A stretch of DNA of 64,000 nucleotides from Bog-532 sp963830385 (GTDB taxonomy: Bacteria > Actinomycetota > Actinomycetes > Streptosporangiales > Streptosporangiaceae): positions 62,001 through 126,000 of the forward strand of contig CAWHMD010000006.1 in assembly GCA_963830385.1 (NCBI GenBank), given 5' to 3'. The notes beneath the pieces are model-generated. The model was not told the DNA's origin and ran no database searches. It saw only the letters and a program-made list of their open reading frames with translations. The translations under genes and the position numbers were made by a program. Position 1 is the stretch's first letter. Every line of letters starts with the position of its first letter. Below are positions 63,474 to 64,000 of this stretch, in pieces.

Positions 63474-64000
63474 ATGGCATTTCAGCAGCTCTACTACACC
63501 TCGTGTGAGCATGGCCTGAGCGGATACGCCGGGTACCAGTTCAACGCGATCACACCCGGCATCCCGGCCGCCGTGCTGCGGGAGGTGGAAGAGCGCACGC
63601 TCTACGAACCACCCCGCTGGCGGGTGACCGGCCCCGATGTCAGCGAGCCGGAAGCGCAACCGGTCGCATTTTCCTACCGGGTCAGCGAGGCAACCGGCGC
63701 GAGGATCATCACTCACGTCGTGTTCGCGGGCACAGATTATTCAGGTCGTCCCGGCAACTACTTCGTGCACGCTCTGGTCAGCAGTACGCCGCAGCAGGAC
63801 CTGGGCGCTCTGCTGCCGGTGGATCTGTGGGGGGCGTCCTGGTGGCAGAGCGCTCCGATCAGCGACACCGAACTTCCGGAGATGGCGGGACCGCTGCCGC
63901 GCGGCATCGTCGACCAACCCAGCGTCCAGGCGTTCCTCAGCGCCCACGGAGCCCAGGACGTGCTGGCGGAGCTACTGACGGCGATCGGCCGGGCCATGGC
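63474..64000 (+). CDS. GAP1-like GTPase-associated protein, partial
   Basis: An ATG at 63474, 11 bases after the GTPase stop, opens MAFQQLYYTSCEHGLSGYAG, then YQFNAITPGIPAAVLREVEE and NYFVHALVS. This is the typical start of GTPase-associated protein 1 (GAP1, N-terminal domain type 2). The gene continues beyond the window, with about 175 residues visible. In predicted systems GAP1 sits next to the GTPase and is thought to sense or relay its state. It supports reading 57.3-64 kb as a chaperone-linked GTPase-associated system. Confidence 0.75.
   Translation, partial: MAFQQLYYTSCEHGLSGYAGYQFNAITPGIPAAVLREVEERTLYEPPRWRVTGPDVSEPEAQPVAFSYRVSEATGARIITHVVFAGTDYSGRPGNYFVHALVSSTPQQDLGALLPVDLWGASWWQSAPISDTELPEMAGPLPRGIVDQPSVQAFLSAHGAQDVLAELLTAIGRAM

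Overview
The window is GC-rich (above about 65 percent over most of its length). It carries a respiratory nar operon, NarL-type signalling, DUF2637 transfer-like genes and GTG/TTG starts in ATGA/GTGA overlaps. This fits an actinobacterium, perhaps Streptosporangiales-like; that placement is inference. The window is accessory in character, with IS remnants, broken genes, duplicated segments and att-like tRNA fragments.

Layout. 1-4.4 kb: IS110 end, a membrane-anchored Nudix-like gene, two small conserved genes and an adenylate kinase. 4.5-12 kb (minus strand): narGHJI followed by a broken TDT/SLAC1 carrier gene. 12-19 kb: remnants of a cupin, a recombinase and a sigma/anti-sigma pair, a CopD-like membrane gene, an in-frame chimera of a second narG start with a complete TDT carrier, and small redox or stress-type genes. 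19-21 kb: a two-component system. 21-25.6 kb: a VOC/methyltransferase/PPOX group divergent from a TetR gene with two operator-like palindromes, then small genes. 26.9-28.4 kb: one complete and one half RbsC-like permease.

28.7-56.9 kb is bounded by two direct copies of a 1.2-kb module. Each copy has a tRNA-Thr(GGT) 3' fragment, a hairpin over a ribosome binding site, an 81-aa gene and a DUF2637 gene. Between the copies lie a lower-GC cassette (OB-like protein plus two DUF488 proteins), a HerA-type ATPase without a P-loop, and a 15-kb operon of five overlapping genes (DUF2515, DUF6603 and three very large uncharacterised proteins, one with FG-GAP-like repeats). A polytopic membrane hydrolase and several IS5-type and IS21 remnants follow. 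The five-gene operon is the best candidate here for an undescribed system.

57.3-64 kb: a coupled operon of GrpE-like, Hsp70-like, fibronectin-III and zinc-ribbon GTPase genes, then the start of a GAP1-like gene. It resembles the chaperone-linked GTPase-associated conflict systems predicted by comparative genomics.

Many genes are broken by one base, very often a missing G in a short G run (about 4742, 11766, 12771, 22573, 38584, 43584). These breaks look more like sequencing or consensus errors than decay, so those genes may be intact in the organism.
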